Shown here one piece after another: positions 23,201 through 33,577 of a stretch of 64,000 nucleotides of DNA (its first letter is position 1; every line of letters begins with the position of its first letter). The translations under genes were made by a program, and so were the position numbers. The DNA lies in NCBI GenBank assembly GCA_951394405.1, contig OX596338.1, forward strand, positions 2,604,001-2,668,000, in the 5' to 3' direction. This DNA is from Coprinellus micaceus. Its lineage: Eukaryota > Basidiomycota > Agaricomycetes > Agaricales > Psathyrellaceae. Under the pieces are notes generated by a model. That model made no database searches. It saw only the letters and a list, made by a program, of their open reading frames with translations, and was not told the DNA's origin.

Positions 23201-25470
23201 TTGAGGAAGGGAATGGTTCTTTGTCATTTTATGAATCTAAATTAGGTAGAACATATTAGCTGGTGGAAACACGACACCATAAATTAGCGTGCTGACTCAC
23301 ACGAAGAATATATATGGTATCCTTGTACGCGATCTGCACTACGGCAACAGGGCCTTTACCAACGGTCCATTCACCAGGCCCCGTTTTGATGTTCCATTCA
23401 CAGTCGAAGCCCACAGTCAAGGTACCTGAGCCGTCATTAGGTAGGTCGTGCATAATAGTTTGGATGGCAAGGTTGATGGAAGCGGCGGTATCTCGAATGC
23501 TGATGGTCGCTGAGGGAGGGATGGTAAAAGTTGGGAGGTGCTGGTACTTCTCCACTGCCTCGACGCCAGCACGGAGGGAGGGGAAGACGTCCATCAGGAA
23601 TTGCCGGTCGCCCTGAACGTTGTCTGTGTAGAACAGGGTTGGCTGGGACAGTCCATATTTTTCAAGTGAGTTCCGCATCTCCCGTAAAGCAGCTTCGAAC
23701 TGGGAATGAGACTTGGTAGCAACCAGGCAACACACACGTATTTCTCCACGCTCGTTTGTCACCGTGAGGAGGGCCGTAAAGATCGCCTCTCCATTTATTC
23801 GCATTACAAACTTCGTGAACTAGAATGGAAGTGAGTGAATGCATAACCAATTATTGACCACAACACTCACCTTATGGCTATGGTCTATCGCACATACTCT
23901 GCCTGAAAGGAGAGCCATATACCGGTTGATGACATCCCGATACTCTTCGATGTACCCATCATACACTGTTCGCAGCCATGGACCACTAGGAACAAATCCA
24001 TGTGGGCCCTTTGCACTGCGGTCATCGAAACTAGGGAATGGCCGGTACTGAACACCACACCAGTTGTCGAGAAGGCGGGAGTGCACCTCCATCAAGTACT
24101 GGAGCTGGATATGGTCGTACTCGGTGAGATGGAGGACACGAAGGATATCAGAGAATTGAGCTGAGCCGAGCCCGTTCTGGAAGGTTGCCCGCATCAGATC
24201 GAGGGCCTTATTGTCGATGCCACTGCGATGTGTGAGGCGGGCGGGGAACCGAGCAGCAACCTTGTCATCGACGAGAGCCAGAATTTGGCTGTTCCAGCTT
24301 TGCCAAGTGGCTTGCCGCCCAGCGCGTTTCAGGCTGCGGCACATTGGGCAATAGTAACGATAGCCCACAATCCAGTACGAGTTGTGCAGTGCCACGATAC
24401 GACGTGGCCGTCGTATGTGCGACTTGCGCTTGAGTGAGAATCCACAGGTGTTTGGGCAGGGAATAGATTTGACCAAGGCGAGAGGGTCCCACAGGCAGAG
24501 CTCAAACTCGAGAGCATCTTCGGGTTCGAGGGACGTGGACTGCTCGAGAATGAAGAATATGTCGTTTTTTGGCCAGAAGAATTTCTTCTGGATGTAGAGT
24601 GGCGGTCTGCCTTGCTCATCACGTTGCTTGCACTCATCCACCTTCTCCTGGAAGACTACATCAAGGCGTGATGGGATCTCATCCGGGCACGGAGGTAGAG
24701 GGTCTTCAAGGCCTTTCGACAGCGGGTCGTCCTCGTCTTGATCTTCATCATCATCTCCACCCTCATACCCAAGCCCTGACCCATCCCCATTCGATCCTCC
24801 ATCCCTCGCCGTAGACCCAGGTGTCCCACCCTCCTCAATTTCCTCGTCCATCGCAAATAAGTCAAAGTCGTTTGGGAGGCGTGGCGGCTGCAGCCATTCG
24901 GCATCCTGGGGAGATAGCTGAGGGGCAGTACTTGATCCTGCCTTGGCTGGTGTGGGCTCGGAGGTGGTACGACGGGGGATGGTGGATGTTGAGCCGCCGC
25001 AAAACGAAAGTCCCAGATTTCGAGGTAACAACCTCGTTTTAGCTCCCCCACTTGCTGGGACGATCTAGAGGTTACAATATTATGTTAAATATCATGCATA
25101 CGCCTCCAAAATGCGACTCACAATCTTTCCAAAGTCTATAATCACCCCTCCAGCTTGGGGATCATTCCGTGGTCACCCTGGTCGCCTCTTTGCAGTCGGC
25201 TCATCCGAACCACCTGAACGGGCCCGTTTTGGCGGTCTTCCTGGCTGACGAGAGACGATGGGTACACTGTGCATTCGGGCAGATACCCCGATAGCGGTCG
25301 GCGCCTCTCTGTGACCCTTTCTACGCCCATCGGAGGTCCCAGCATCACCAGTGCCGTACACAAATTGGAACCCGCTGCTTCGTGATGAGGAATCTAACAA
25401 AAAAGGGAACCATTACTTTCTGTGAACGACTAAGATTGGGGTAGTTAGGTATACCGCTTCGTTGCTCCAT
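20266..25470 (-). CDS. Large protein: AT-hook/Cys domain, DDE-like transposase core with embedded DEDDy exonuclease
   Basis: A multi-exon gene starts at ATG 25468-25470 (MEQRSDSSSRSSG after intron removal). Order: AT-hook-like 'RQPGRPPKRAR'; TGA at 25173-25175 (would be 'GRPR' with CGA); acidic linker; Cys region 'CPNTCGFSLKRK...YYCPMC', which I associate with DUF6729. Next come 'CAIDHSHK' (candidate D1), 'FYTDNVQGD' (candidate D2) and a DEDDy exonuclease: 'VGFDCEWN' (Exo I), 'VGVQVRGDLIALRK' (Exo II), 'YAAGDAWAALQVY' (Exo III with Tyr). 'FRGTNTVEGGVHTHLR' supplies a candidate catalytic Glu. A WNRYA region and a C-terminal Cys cluster 'CMKCFDSQSCPG...CRDCGKKEGC' follow. Introns are short GT-AG. 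Apart from the TGA it looks intact. The exonuclease call is firm. The transposase call is inferred from the D, D, E spacing and motif context. Confidence 0.7.
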
Positions 25471-25984
25471 GTCTTCAATTCCCCCTGGTGGGTGGGCGGC
25501 GCTGGACCTAGTAACCGGCGCTTGTAACCGGTCAATGCTGCAAACATTAGCACCGGCTATGTGAATGGCTGAGGGGGTGATGGATGCTCACCAGGAGGCC
25601 CAGGGTACTGGCTCCAGCTCTCAATCAGCGATGGTGGGACGGGGTGATTGAGACCGCCAATCTAGGCGCCCAACCACTGCATCGGGGAGGTCCGAGGTAA
25701 TGACCATTGTGAGCCACATGCCCTTGAGAACGAAAGATAATCGTACCTTTTGAGTCTTCGGTAGTGCCTTAGCTTATTTCGAAAGGCTTTAGGGCTGTAG
25801 GTCCGGGAAAGAAGTTAGGATAGGTGAAGGCAAGTCGTTGAGGAAGTAAGACGCGACTGCGACGTGTTGTTCATTAGGCCTGGGAACAAACTACTCTACA
25901 AGTATGGATTACATCAGGATCAAGGAATTCAGACTCAGCTCAGTAACGAGCGTCGGTATCTGGTCCAACTATGGTTATCGAGCC
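25471..25984. other. Upstream region of the exonuclease-transposase gene
   Basis: 514 bp without a supported gene. It probably contains the promoter of the minus-strand gene starting at 25470. The sequence is GC-moderate and unique-looking, and joins the core of the short DNA element at about 25985. Confidence 0.35.
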
Positions 25985-26822
25985 ATTTTGACATATGATA
26001 TCATTCTGTCACATTAATTCCGGAAAAATCGGAAAAAATACTGAAAAAATTCCCATCATCCTTGTTTGGGAAGTATGACATCATAATTATGATGACAAAT
26101 TTGACATGTGATCTTATTCCATCACATTAATTCTGGAAAAATCGCCAAAAATACTGAAAAAATTCCTATCTTACTTGTTTACAAAATATGATGTCATGCA
26201 CATGTTGATTTGATGTCAGGGCTGATCTAAAATCAAAAGACTGGTGTCAAATTAATTTGGTACTAGTGTTATGATAACTGGTGACAACTGTGGGAAAGAT
26301 TTAAAAAATTAATCTTTATTTTAGATCACAGTTTGTTATAACCAGAACTGCAAGTGGCATATACCAAGTTTTGAATTCAGATCATATTAGAACTGATGTG
26401 ATGTATGATATGACTGTGTAGACCTGTGTGAATCAGATTTCTTCCACAGCCTATTGTTTCATATAGAGGGCAGATGTGGCTGGTGTCTCATTGGAGTCCA
26501 ATTGGAGTCTAGTGGGAGTCCACATCTCAGTCACCATGGAACGACCCCCTTTAAGGCCTATTGGAACACAAAATTAATAGGCCTTAAAGGGGGTCGTTCC
26601 ATGGTGACTGAGATGGAGTCCAATCACTACGAAAGATTTTTGCCTGAAGTCTGGGCAGAGCTGGTTGGACCTGGTTGGAGTCCAATTGGAGTGGGCTGGG
26701 GTGGGCTGGGGTTGGTTGGATATCCACTGGACTCCACTGGACTCCAGCCCCCCCAGGCTGGATACCCAATGGGGTGGCTGGACCCCAATGGAGTCCAATT
26801 GGACAAGTGGGGGAGTGTGAAG
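25985..26822. mobile_element. Short DNA element, core plus right arm (copy 3)
   Basis: From 'CATTTTGACATATGATATC' the AT-rich core matches 10897-11340 of copy 1 over roughly 400 bp, for example 'TCACATTAATTCCGGAAAAA' and 'TTTGACATGTGATCT'. The right arm is made of 'CCAATTGGAGTCCA' words and ends 'GGGGGAGTGTGAAG' before TA (26823-26824). The left arm is missing. Confidence 0.65.
26523..26615. repeat. Perfect 40-bp inverted repeat inside copy 3
   Basis: 26523-26562 and 26576-26615 are exact reverse complements (CATCTCAGTCACCATGGAAC... and its partner) around a 13-base loop. A diverged version of the same hairpin lies at about 35960-36045. Confidence 0.9.
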
Positions 26823-26869
26823 TACTGCTTGTTCTATTGCATGGGCTTTTGAACAGATACTTTTGGATC

Positions 26870-28000
26870 ACCCAAAGCTATTGGGACAGTGATCCCACAT
26901 GGTATAAACCACAGCTCCAAGTCCCAGACCAGCACCATCCATTGCAATCAGGTGTCAAGCAAGTTGTGTGAAAATGGACATATTGCGGGTTTGGGGCCCC
27001 CATAATGGTTCCCACACTTTATGGTTTTAATAATCTGGAGGAGGTCATTTATGAATACAAATCTCAAAAGACACCTAAGCAAATGGACCACCCATTACCA
27101 AGGTATTGACCAAACCACCTATTTTGTACCAGTTGTAACCCAAGTGCAAAGTTGTTTAGCACAACTGCTCCAAGTCAGCACTGTTCCTCCTATATCTTGG
27201 GCATGTGTGGTCTGTTTCCTCTCCTGTATTTTGTATTTGGCATGGTTTTTGAATCTGGATTTTATGTGCATAGTGGTTGGTCTTCCCACGGTGTCCATCA
27301 TATGGAACGCGCATGCATATAGCTGTTGTTGAGTGTTTCTGGTGCTTTGAGCTTAATTCCACATTGCCAGTATGGATTGAAGCTGGGGAAGTTGCTGCTA
27401 GAGGTGGTACAGGACACATGTAACACTTCTCAATATGTAGGGTGTCATTCAAAGCTTTATGGGGCCATGAAATGACCTTTGCACATGCAGATCACTAGAT
27501 TTTTACAGTTTTCAGTTGTTTTACAAAGATCAGGTATAGATAAAAAGGGTATGAGGGCTATGGTGGAGGCCCTGCACCACTCCCATTCCACTAATACAAC
27601 AAACATGCATCAGACAGCAGGCATTGAGATGGAAACTGGGCTTGCAAGCACCCAAATCATGAGAAATAGATAAAAATGCTGACTTTTGACAGTTGGATTG
27701 ACGGTATTCAAGTGAGGTTATGCACATTGAGCTAGCTGAGCCGCCTAAGCTCAGCTGGGGCTAAAAAAAAGGAATTGGAAATAATTACAAGTGTGGAGCT
27801 GGGCTACCCCCAGCCTGAGCTGAAGGTGACCCAGCTCTCCCCAGCTGGCTCAGCTCAGCTTGTGTGACAGCTCAGCCCACTGTCAATGAGCTGAGCTACC
27901 CCCACGCTCAGCTCAGCTCTACACCCAGCTCAGCTAAAATAACTGAGCTGGATGCCAGCCGGCCCAGCCCAGCCCAGCTGCCAGCTGGGATGACCTAGGT
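26870..28000 (-). mobile_element. Partial MULE, second copy, opposite orientation
   Basis: It is the reverse complement of roughly 13285-14790 of the full MULE. Examples are 'CAAAAGACACCTAAGCAAA', 'TTGTACCAGTTGTAAC' and 'TCTTGGGCATGTGTG', which match the opposite strand of 14400-14600. It ends with GGGATGACCTAGGT at 28000, the counterpart of the left terminus, preceded by a CAGCTGAGC-rich subterminal region (27730-28000). The other end is missing next to the short DNA element at 26822. Confidence 0.75.
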
Positions 28001-28676
28001 GAATCTTGTCCTTGTCCTTGGCCGAGGATTCAACTACCTGCAAAACCTCATCAATGCTGTATTTGAGTTTCACTGTGGAATCTTAGTAATGTTTGAATCG
28101 ATGGTTCTTGTGTGAACAAAGGATTGATGAACCTGGGCTCTGCCATGCCACAAGGAAGACCTGCACCATTTGGTCAAGCTCACCCTGGACGTGGTAGGGG
28201 ATGTCGGTGGAAGGACAGAGGCACCCACCAAAATTGCGATCCACCAGGAGGTTGTACGCATAGTCAACATATGTTCTGCATCATACCATGCCGGGAGTGG
28301 TGGTAAAGGTATAGAAGGACATGATAGGGATGATTTTGGGGTGAATGAATTGACAGGGTGGAATGTGTTAGCCACAACACCTGCTGTCTGTGGGTTAAAC
28401 TTAGAAGGGTGTCACAAGAGGAGAGTCCAAGTCCAAAGGCCAGGCAACCCCAACCCCAAGGGAGTACGCCAAACGTCCCGGCACCGCACGGCTGAGATAA
28501 GGCACTGGCCGACAACAAGCTGAACCTTTGATCCATCGGCGATTGATGCTGGACAATGTGTGTCATGTGGAACTGCCCATTTTGGTTTCAGGCCCTTGTC
28601 GGCATGGCTACGCAAAATGCAATAATCAATTGAGCCATAGGCCATTGGCAATACCTCACCAACGATCCCAATTGGG
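28001..28676. other. No supported gene
   Basis: Several ORFs of 60-117 codons overlap on both strands, none with recognisable motifs or consistent splicing. I see no repeats beyond short words. Confidence 0.35.
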
Positions 28677-29040
28677 TCAATGAGTCTTAGACACCCAGGT
28701 GTAGCCCAATTGGGCCCAAGTGATCAACAGTGATGGCCATTGAGTCCACTCAATTGGGCTAGTGCACATGGTTGCGGCAGCTGAATTCCCTGCTGTGTAT
28801 GGCTTGAGGTCTTGTTGGGCATATGAGAAAAACAGATTGCATGTCTTGCACTTCAAGAGTGATTGGCCCCGGTTGTTGCTATCTTTGAATATCTCAACAG
28901 ATTCTTCCCCTCCCTTATCTGTCAGGACTACCACATATTTTGGAGGGTTGTGTGGGTTGTATTCAAGAGAAGTACCACATTCTCTGCTATTCAACCAGGT
29001 CAATTGTAGATGGAGCAGAGCGCATCGGTGGACGAGATAG
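28677..29040 (-). pseudogene. Fragment of an unrecognised Cys-containing protein
   Basis: A minus-strand frame reads 'RECGTSLEYNPHNPPKYVVV' and 'LLKCKTCNLFFSYAQQDLKP'. The CxxC with an upstream Cys could be a small zinc-binding module. It runs into the 5' region of the DIRS-type element, so it is likely a truncated exon. I do not recognise the family. Confidence 0.3.
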
Positions 29041-29050
29041 CGACTGGTCT

Positions 29051-29165
29051 GTGAGCCGACGGCGCGCCAACGCGTTTGGGTTCTAACAGAACCAAACAAC
29101 GCATTGGTCTTGAGAGACTCATCGTAGATATTGACTCTTCGTTCTTTCTGCCACCGTCGGCTCAC
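29051..29165. repeat. 12-bp inverted repeat upstream of DIRS-1 Gag
   Basis: GTGAGCCGACGG (29051-29062) and CCGTCGGCTCAC (29154-29165) are perfect reverse complements. A shorter hairpin, GTTTGGGTTCT/AGAACC-AAAC, lies between them (29074-29097). They may form the left terminal structure or leader of the element. Confidence 0.6.
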
Positions 29166-29314
29166 ATCGAGTCCAACGCTGGTAGATCTTCTTTTCTTTT
29201 CGTGTATCTGGCTTTGACCCAGGGTACATCGTCATCATCTACACATCCACTAGTCGACATTCAGACAGCATACAGCCATCTGAACAGTGCATATAGGCAA
29301 AATTCTCGAGCAAC

Positions 29315-31027
29315 ATGACGGAGACGGGTATCAACGATGAACCGGTATCTTCTTCCAGACCTCTCACTCCTCCCGAACTTTCTCAAAAAGAGGGCGCTCA
29401 GAAGCGTACTCATGTGGAGGCAGCTGTTGCCGCTCTCAAGGGGTTGACTCTGGCAGCGAAGTTGAGCTGGAATAAAGAGATTGAGGAGCGAAATGAGGCG
29501 TGTGGGGTCAAACGTCTCAGGGCGTTGTTGACTCCACCTGCCCCAGGTGCCGCCGCGGCGGTCGTGTCTGACGATGAATCGTATTTGACGATTGTTGAGG
29601 CAGATGCACAGACGTTGGAGGCACCTGGCATCTTGGCACGTTGGATCGTTCCGAGGTGGATAGATGAAAAGATTATGGCGAGGATTGTGAAGAAGGAGGC
29701 TCAGCGCGAGCGGGAGAAGCGCCAGAAGGAGGAGCGCGAGGAGCGTAAAGCAGAGAAGAGGAAGGCTGAGGAGGATGAGGAGAAGGCTGACTCCAAAGCT
29801 GCGAAGCTCAGGAAGTTGCGGTATCACGCTCCCCCGCCAACTGTTGCGGGCAGTCGCTCTAGTTGTCAGGAGATCATCTATCCGTTCCCAGAACTCCTCC
29901 ACCAGACAGTGTCACACTCACGTCTCCCTATGAGCATCTTCACTAACAAGAACTTGAAGATCATCAACGAGAGCATTGGCGTTATCCCTCGGACGAAACT
30001 CGGCGACGAATCCATGTCGATTTTCAACTTCAACACTTCCTCCAAACTCGCAGCTTGCGGTCTCGAGATCACCCGGGACGAATCCCTCACTCCTAGCCCG
30101 CATACATGGCGCGAAATTCACGCGAACCATCATAGGTTTCAGCTCGAAAGGGACCCACCTGGTCAGGACTCCGAGAACGGAGAGTACTGGACTCAGGCAT
30201 ATGATTTCATTCTGGGACTCCCTGACTTTGAGAATAACTTCCTGGCTATCGTTGTGACTGAGTTGGAGACGAGGTTGAACCGTCTGAACTTTGGTTTGAA
30301 GTTCGACCAGGGCAAGTTCGGGAGTGTCTGGGTTTGTAAGCTCGATGTGTTGGAGGTAGAGAAGAGAAGGGAGGAGGAAGAGAGGAGGAGGCCCCGCTGG
30401 GGCAGAGGCTTTGGCAGTGGTGGCAACTGGGGGAATGGGGGTGGATATGGTGGATATGGCGGCGGGAGCAGTGGATACGGAAATGGCGGTGGTGCTGGTG
30501 GTGGCAACGGTGGTGGCAACAGTGGCTACAGTGGTGGCTACAGCAGTAGCAACGCTGCTTACAGTTGGAACAGCCAAGGTGGCAGCGGAGCTACGTATGG
30601 GAGCAACAGCGGCGGAAAGGCCGCTGGCAGTCCTCCGGGAAGGAGCGGAGGTGGTGGATACGCTGACAGGGATCGTAGCAGGCCCTTTCAGCCAGGCAGC
30701 TCAGGTTCGTCCTCAACCTGGCACTGCATCATCTGTAGTGTGAGAGGACACTCGGCCCAGTACCACGACCAAGATCCCTCCAACGCGAAGACTCTCCCGA
30801 ACGGCGACGGCTTCGAATGTCACGTTGGCAACAACGGCAAGTCGGTCTTCAATAAACACGGAACCGAGATCTGTATCAACTGGAACCTCTATGGCGACAG
30901 TGAGCGTTGCACCTCGAACGCCGTCCAAGGACACAATAAGAGGAAGCACCTCTGCTCCTTCTGTGGCAAAGCAGATCACTGGGCTTTCTCCTGGACCCGC
31001 CAGAAGAGGCCGAAGGGTGGCGATTGA
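29315..31027 (+). CDS. DIRS-1 Gag-like protein with glycine-rich linker and zinc knuckle
   Basis: 570 codons from ATG 29315. Residues 100-180 include a strongly charged coiled-coil-like segment (EAQREREKRQKEEREERKAE). The middle contains 'SMSIFNFNTSSKLAACGLEI', a region found in Gag-like ORFs of such elements. A Gly-rich linker (GGYGGYGGGSSGYGNGGG) follows. The end has 'WHCIICSVRGHSAQYHD' and 'CSFCGKADHWAFSW'. The last knuckle has Trp where the final Cys of CCHC is expected, so it may be inactive. The protein would package the element RNA. The ORF is intact and overlaps the Pol frame. Confidence 0.75.
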   Translation: MTETGINDEPVSSSRPLTPPELSQKEGAQKRTHVEAAVAALKGLTLAAKLSWNKEIEERNEACGVKRLRALLTPPAPGAAAAVVSDDESYLTIVEADAQTLEAPGILARWIVPRWIDEKIMARIVKKEAQREREKRQKEEREERKAEKRKAEEDEEKADSKAAKLRKLRYHAPPPTVAGSRSSCQEIIYPFPELLHQTVSHSRLPMSIFTNKNLKIINESIGVIPRTKLGDESMSIFNFNTSSKLAACGLEITRDESLTPSPHTWREIHANHHRFQLERDPPGQDSENGEYWTQAYDFILGLPDFENNFLAIVVTELETRLNRLNFGLKFDQGKFGSVWVCKLDVLEVEKRREEEERRRPRWGRGFGSGGNWGNGGGYGGYGGGSSGYGNGGGAGGGNGGGNSGYSGGYSSSNAAYSWNSQGGSGATYGSNSGGKAAGSPPGRSGGGGYADRDRSRPFQPGSSGSSSTWHCIICSVRGHSAQYHDQDPSNAKTLPNGDGFECHVGNNGKSVFNKHGTEICINWNLYGDSERCTSNAVQGHNKRKHLCSFCGKADHWAFSWTRQKRPKGGD

Positions 31028-33577
31028 GTCGTTCCTCTCTATCACTCTGCCCACTAAACTGGTCTACACACACTTCCGACAGAGCGTCATCCATCGGGAG
31101 CCCGCTGGCTCCATTTCTGAACCATTCACCTCTCTTTTCTCGAGAATTGTCACTCCTTACGATGCAGATGCTTTCGAGCGTCTTCTCAAGCAACACAACC
31201 TCACGACACACTACCCTCTTCTGCCCCATAACCTCCGCTTTGGATTCCTGATCGGCGACATGCCGAAACTCGAGGAATCAGTCATCTTTCCTAATTACCC
31301 TTCGTGCAAGGAATACATGCACGAGGTTAATGTGTACCTCGAAGGTGAGGTGAAGGCAGGCAGAATGTCTGGCCCCTTCCTGCTGCCCCTCGTCGAACAG
31401 ATTCTCAGTGGCCCAATCTACGTCTCTCCTCTCATTGTGGCTGTCCAGCCACAAGAGCCAGGCAAACCGGACAAAATACGGATCTGCCGTCACCTCTCAA
31501 AAGAGAACAAGCACTCCGAGTTGGTGAACTCTCACATCGCCAAGGAGTCGTTCCCCATGCGATTCGATACACCCGTTCGAGTCGCCGATATTGTGAGTAA
31601 TCTTCCTTCTTTCCATTCCCTGATTTCTAGCTTCTGCTTGCATCTTCACACTATTCCTGCTCGTATTCTCGCCGTCAGGCACTTTCTTTCTCGGACCTCA
31701 TGGTACACGTTCTTGCTCGCCACATGTGGCACTCTCGCCAGCATTTGCTCTCCTCGTATTCTCGACTTTTGCTCTCCTCGTACTCTCGGCATTTGTTTTC
31801 CCATTCTCTTGGCATTCGCCACACTCATGTCGTCGCCTATGGGCACTCGTACACTCTACCACACTCTTGTCATTTGACATTCTCGTAGCCTGCATTTGGC
31901 ATCTCATATTCTCGCCTTGCCCGGCGCCTCAGATGCTTGCCCTCCACGCGGATTTCCTCTCGTATCTCCCACCATTGGGCAACATCTCTCAATGAACTAT
32001 TCTCATGACTCACGCACTTGTCACCAGTTCTCTTATCCCAATTGGCTTGGTGCCTTCTCGATGTCTCAATGATCTCGTCACCACCCATCATTCTCTCCTT
32101 GCACCTGATATGTTCGTTTTTGTAACCCATCGGTTCCCGTTACGGCTCCCAATAGACATGGCCCCTTGGCCACTAGATGTCCGTTTAGATGCTCTCCCTT
32201 CGTTTACGTTACTCGATACTTTATAATTGCTGTACCGATTTTCAAGACTTCAAACTTTTTGGCTCTCTCACGTCTCCCATATCCTCTCTCGTAGCCGCTT
32301 GGCGCTCTTCACATTCACACAACAATTCATAGACTTGGTCACTCCACGCTTTCTCTGACACGTCCCAACCACAGATATGTGCCGCTCCCGAGGGCACACA
32401 AGCCTGTACCCTCGACATCGAGAAGTTTCACAGGACATGTCCAGTCTCTCCGCATCACAAATGCTGGCTCGTCGTGCAAGGGGAGGACGGGAAGTTCTAT
32501 ATAGAACACGTCTATCCCTTTGGGACTGCGTCGGCAAGCAGTAACGCCAGCATGGTGGCGAATGCAGCAGTGGACATTTGGATTGCCACAGGTGTTGAGC
32601 CTATCCTCAAGTACGAGGATGACCTAGATGTCTTCCGCTTTCCCACACTTATAGGTCAGCATGAAGAAAATGGCAAACACTATAACTACGACAAGGCCGA
32701 TATGCTCAAGTATGTCGAAGATCTTGGGATCCCATGGCACCCGGAGAAAGGCAACGGAGTGTTCCGATCCGTATTCACCTACATCGGCTTCCTCTGGGAT
32801 ATTGACAGAAAGGAAGTATCTCTTCCCAACGAGAAGCGATTGAAGTTCCTCGAATGTGTCCGACGATTTCTGGCCGACTTTGAGAACAAGCAGTTGTGCA
32901 CCTTGAACAACATCGAGCGTATCCATGGCTCGCTATGTCATGTGGCTTTCATCTATGTCGAAGGCCGCTCTCGACTCTCATCCCTTTCTCGATTCGGTTG
33001 CTCTTATGGGGGCAACCGTTTCATCCCAAAATTTCTCACCACTCCCGTCATCACCGAACTGAAGTGGTGGATGAAGACGTTGGGAGAACCCAGTATGGTT
33101 CGCTCCATCAAATATCGCGGCCCTCCTCAAGATCTGAATCTTTTCGTTGATGCCTCTACTGAATGGGGTATTGGTATCCTCATCGACGGTCGATGGTCGG
33201 CTTTCAGACTCAAGGATGACTGGAAGATCCCTGGTAGGGATATTTGCTGGCTCGAGACTATCACGATTGAGATCATGGTCTATTTTTTGCGTGCAATGGA
33301 ACACCATGACACTCACATCCTCATTCACTCAGACAATCAGGGCACCATTGGTGCTGTTCACAAAGGTCACAGTCCTAATTCTCATATCAACTCCTCCGTT
33401 CACAGACTTTATGATGCTATGGTTCCATTGAACATTTCCGTTACTCTTCAGTATATCGAGTCCGCTTTGAACCCAGCCGATCCTATTTCGCGTGGCATTC
33501 TCGGCTTACCTGATGACAAGATTGATATCTTTCCCCTTCTCCCACCAGAGATCAACTCTGCAGTCTTTCATGTCTAG
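31024..33577 (+). CDS. DIRS-1 reverse transcriptase and RNase H, with a 782-nt intron
   Basis: The Pol frame overlaps the Gag end in the +1 frame and reads 'RIVTPYDADAFERLLKQHNL', 'SGPIYVSPLIVAVQ' and 'PDKIRICRHLSKEN'. A GT-AG intron at 31593-32374 (phase 0) joins 'RVADI' to 'ICAAPEGTQACTLDIEKFHR', a core RT block. The active-site motif is 'KYEDDLDVF' (YxDD class). RNase H follows with 'LFVDASTEWG', 'ETITIEIMVYF', 'HSDNQGTIGA' and 'NPADPISRG'. Without splicing the frame is closed by stops inside the intron. The TAG stop overlaps the recombinase start (ATGTCTAG, 33570-33577). This enzyme copies the element RNA to DNA. Confidence 0.8.

Noticed and set aside
29918..30577. Minus-strand Thr/Ala/Pro-rich ORF of 219 codons
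   Set aside because: It is antisense to the intact DIRS-1 Gag Gly-rich linker and has no motif of its own.
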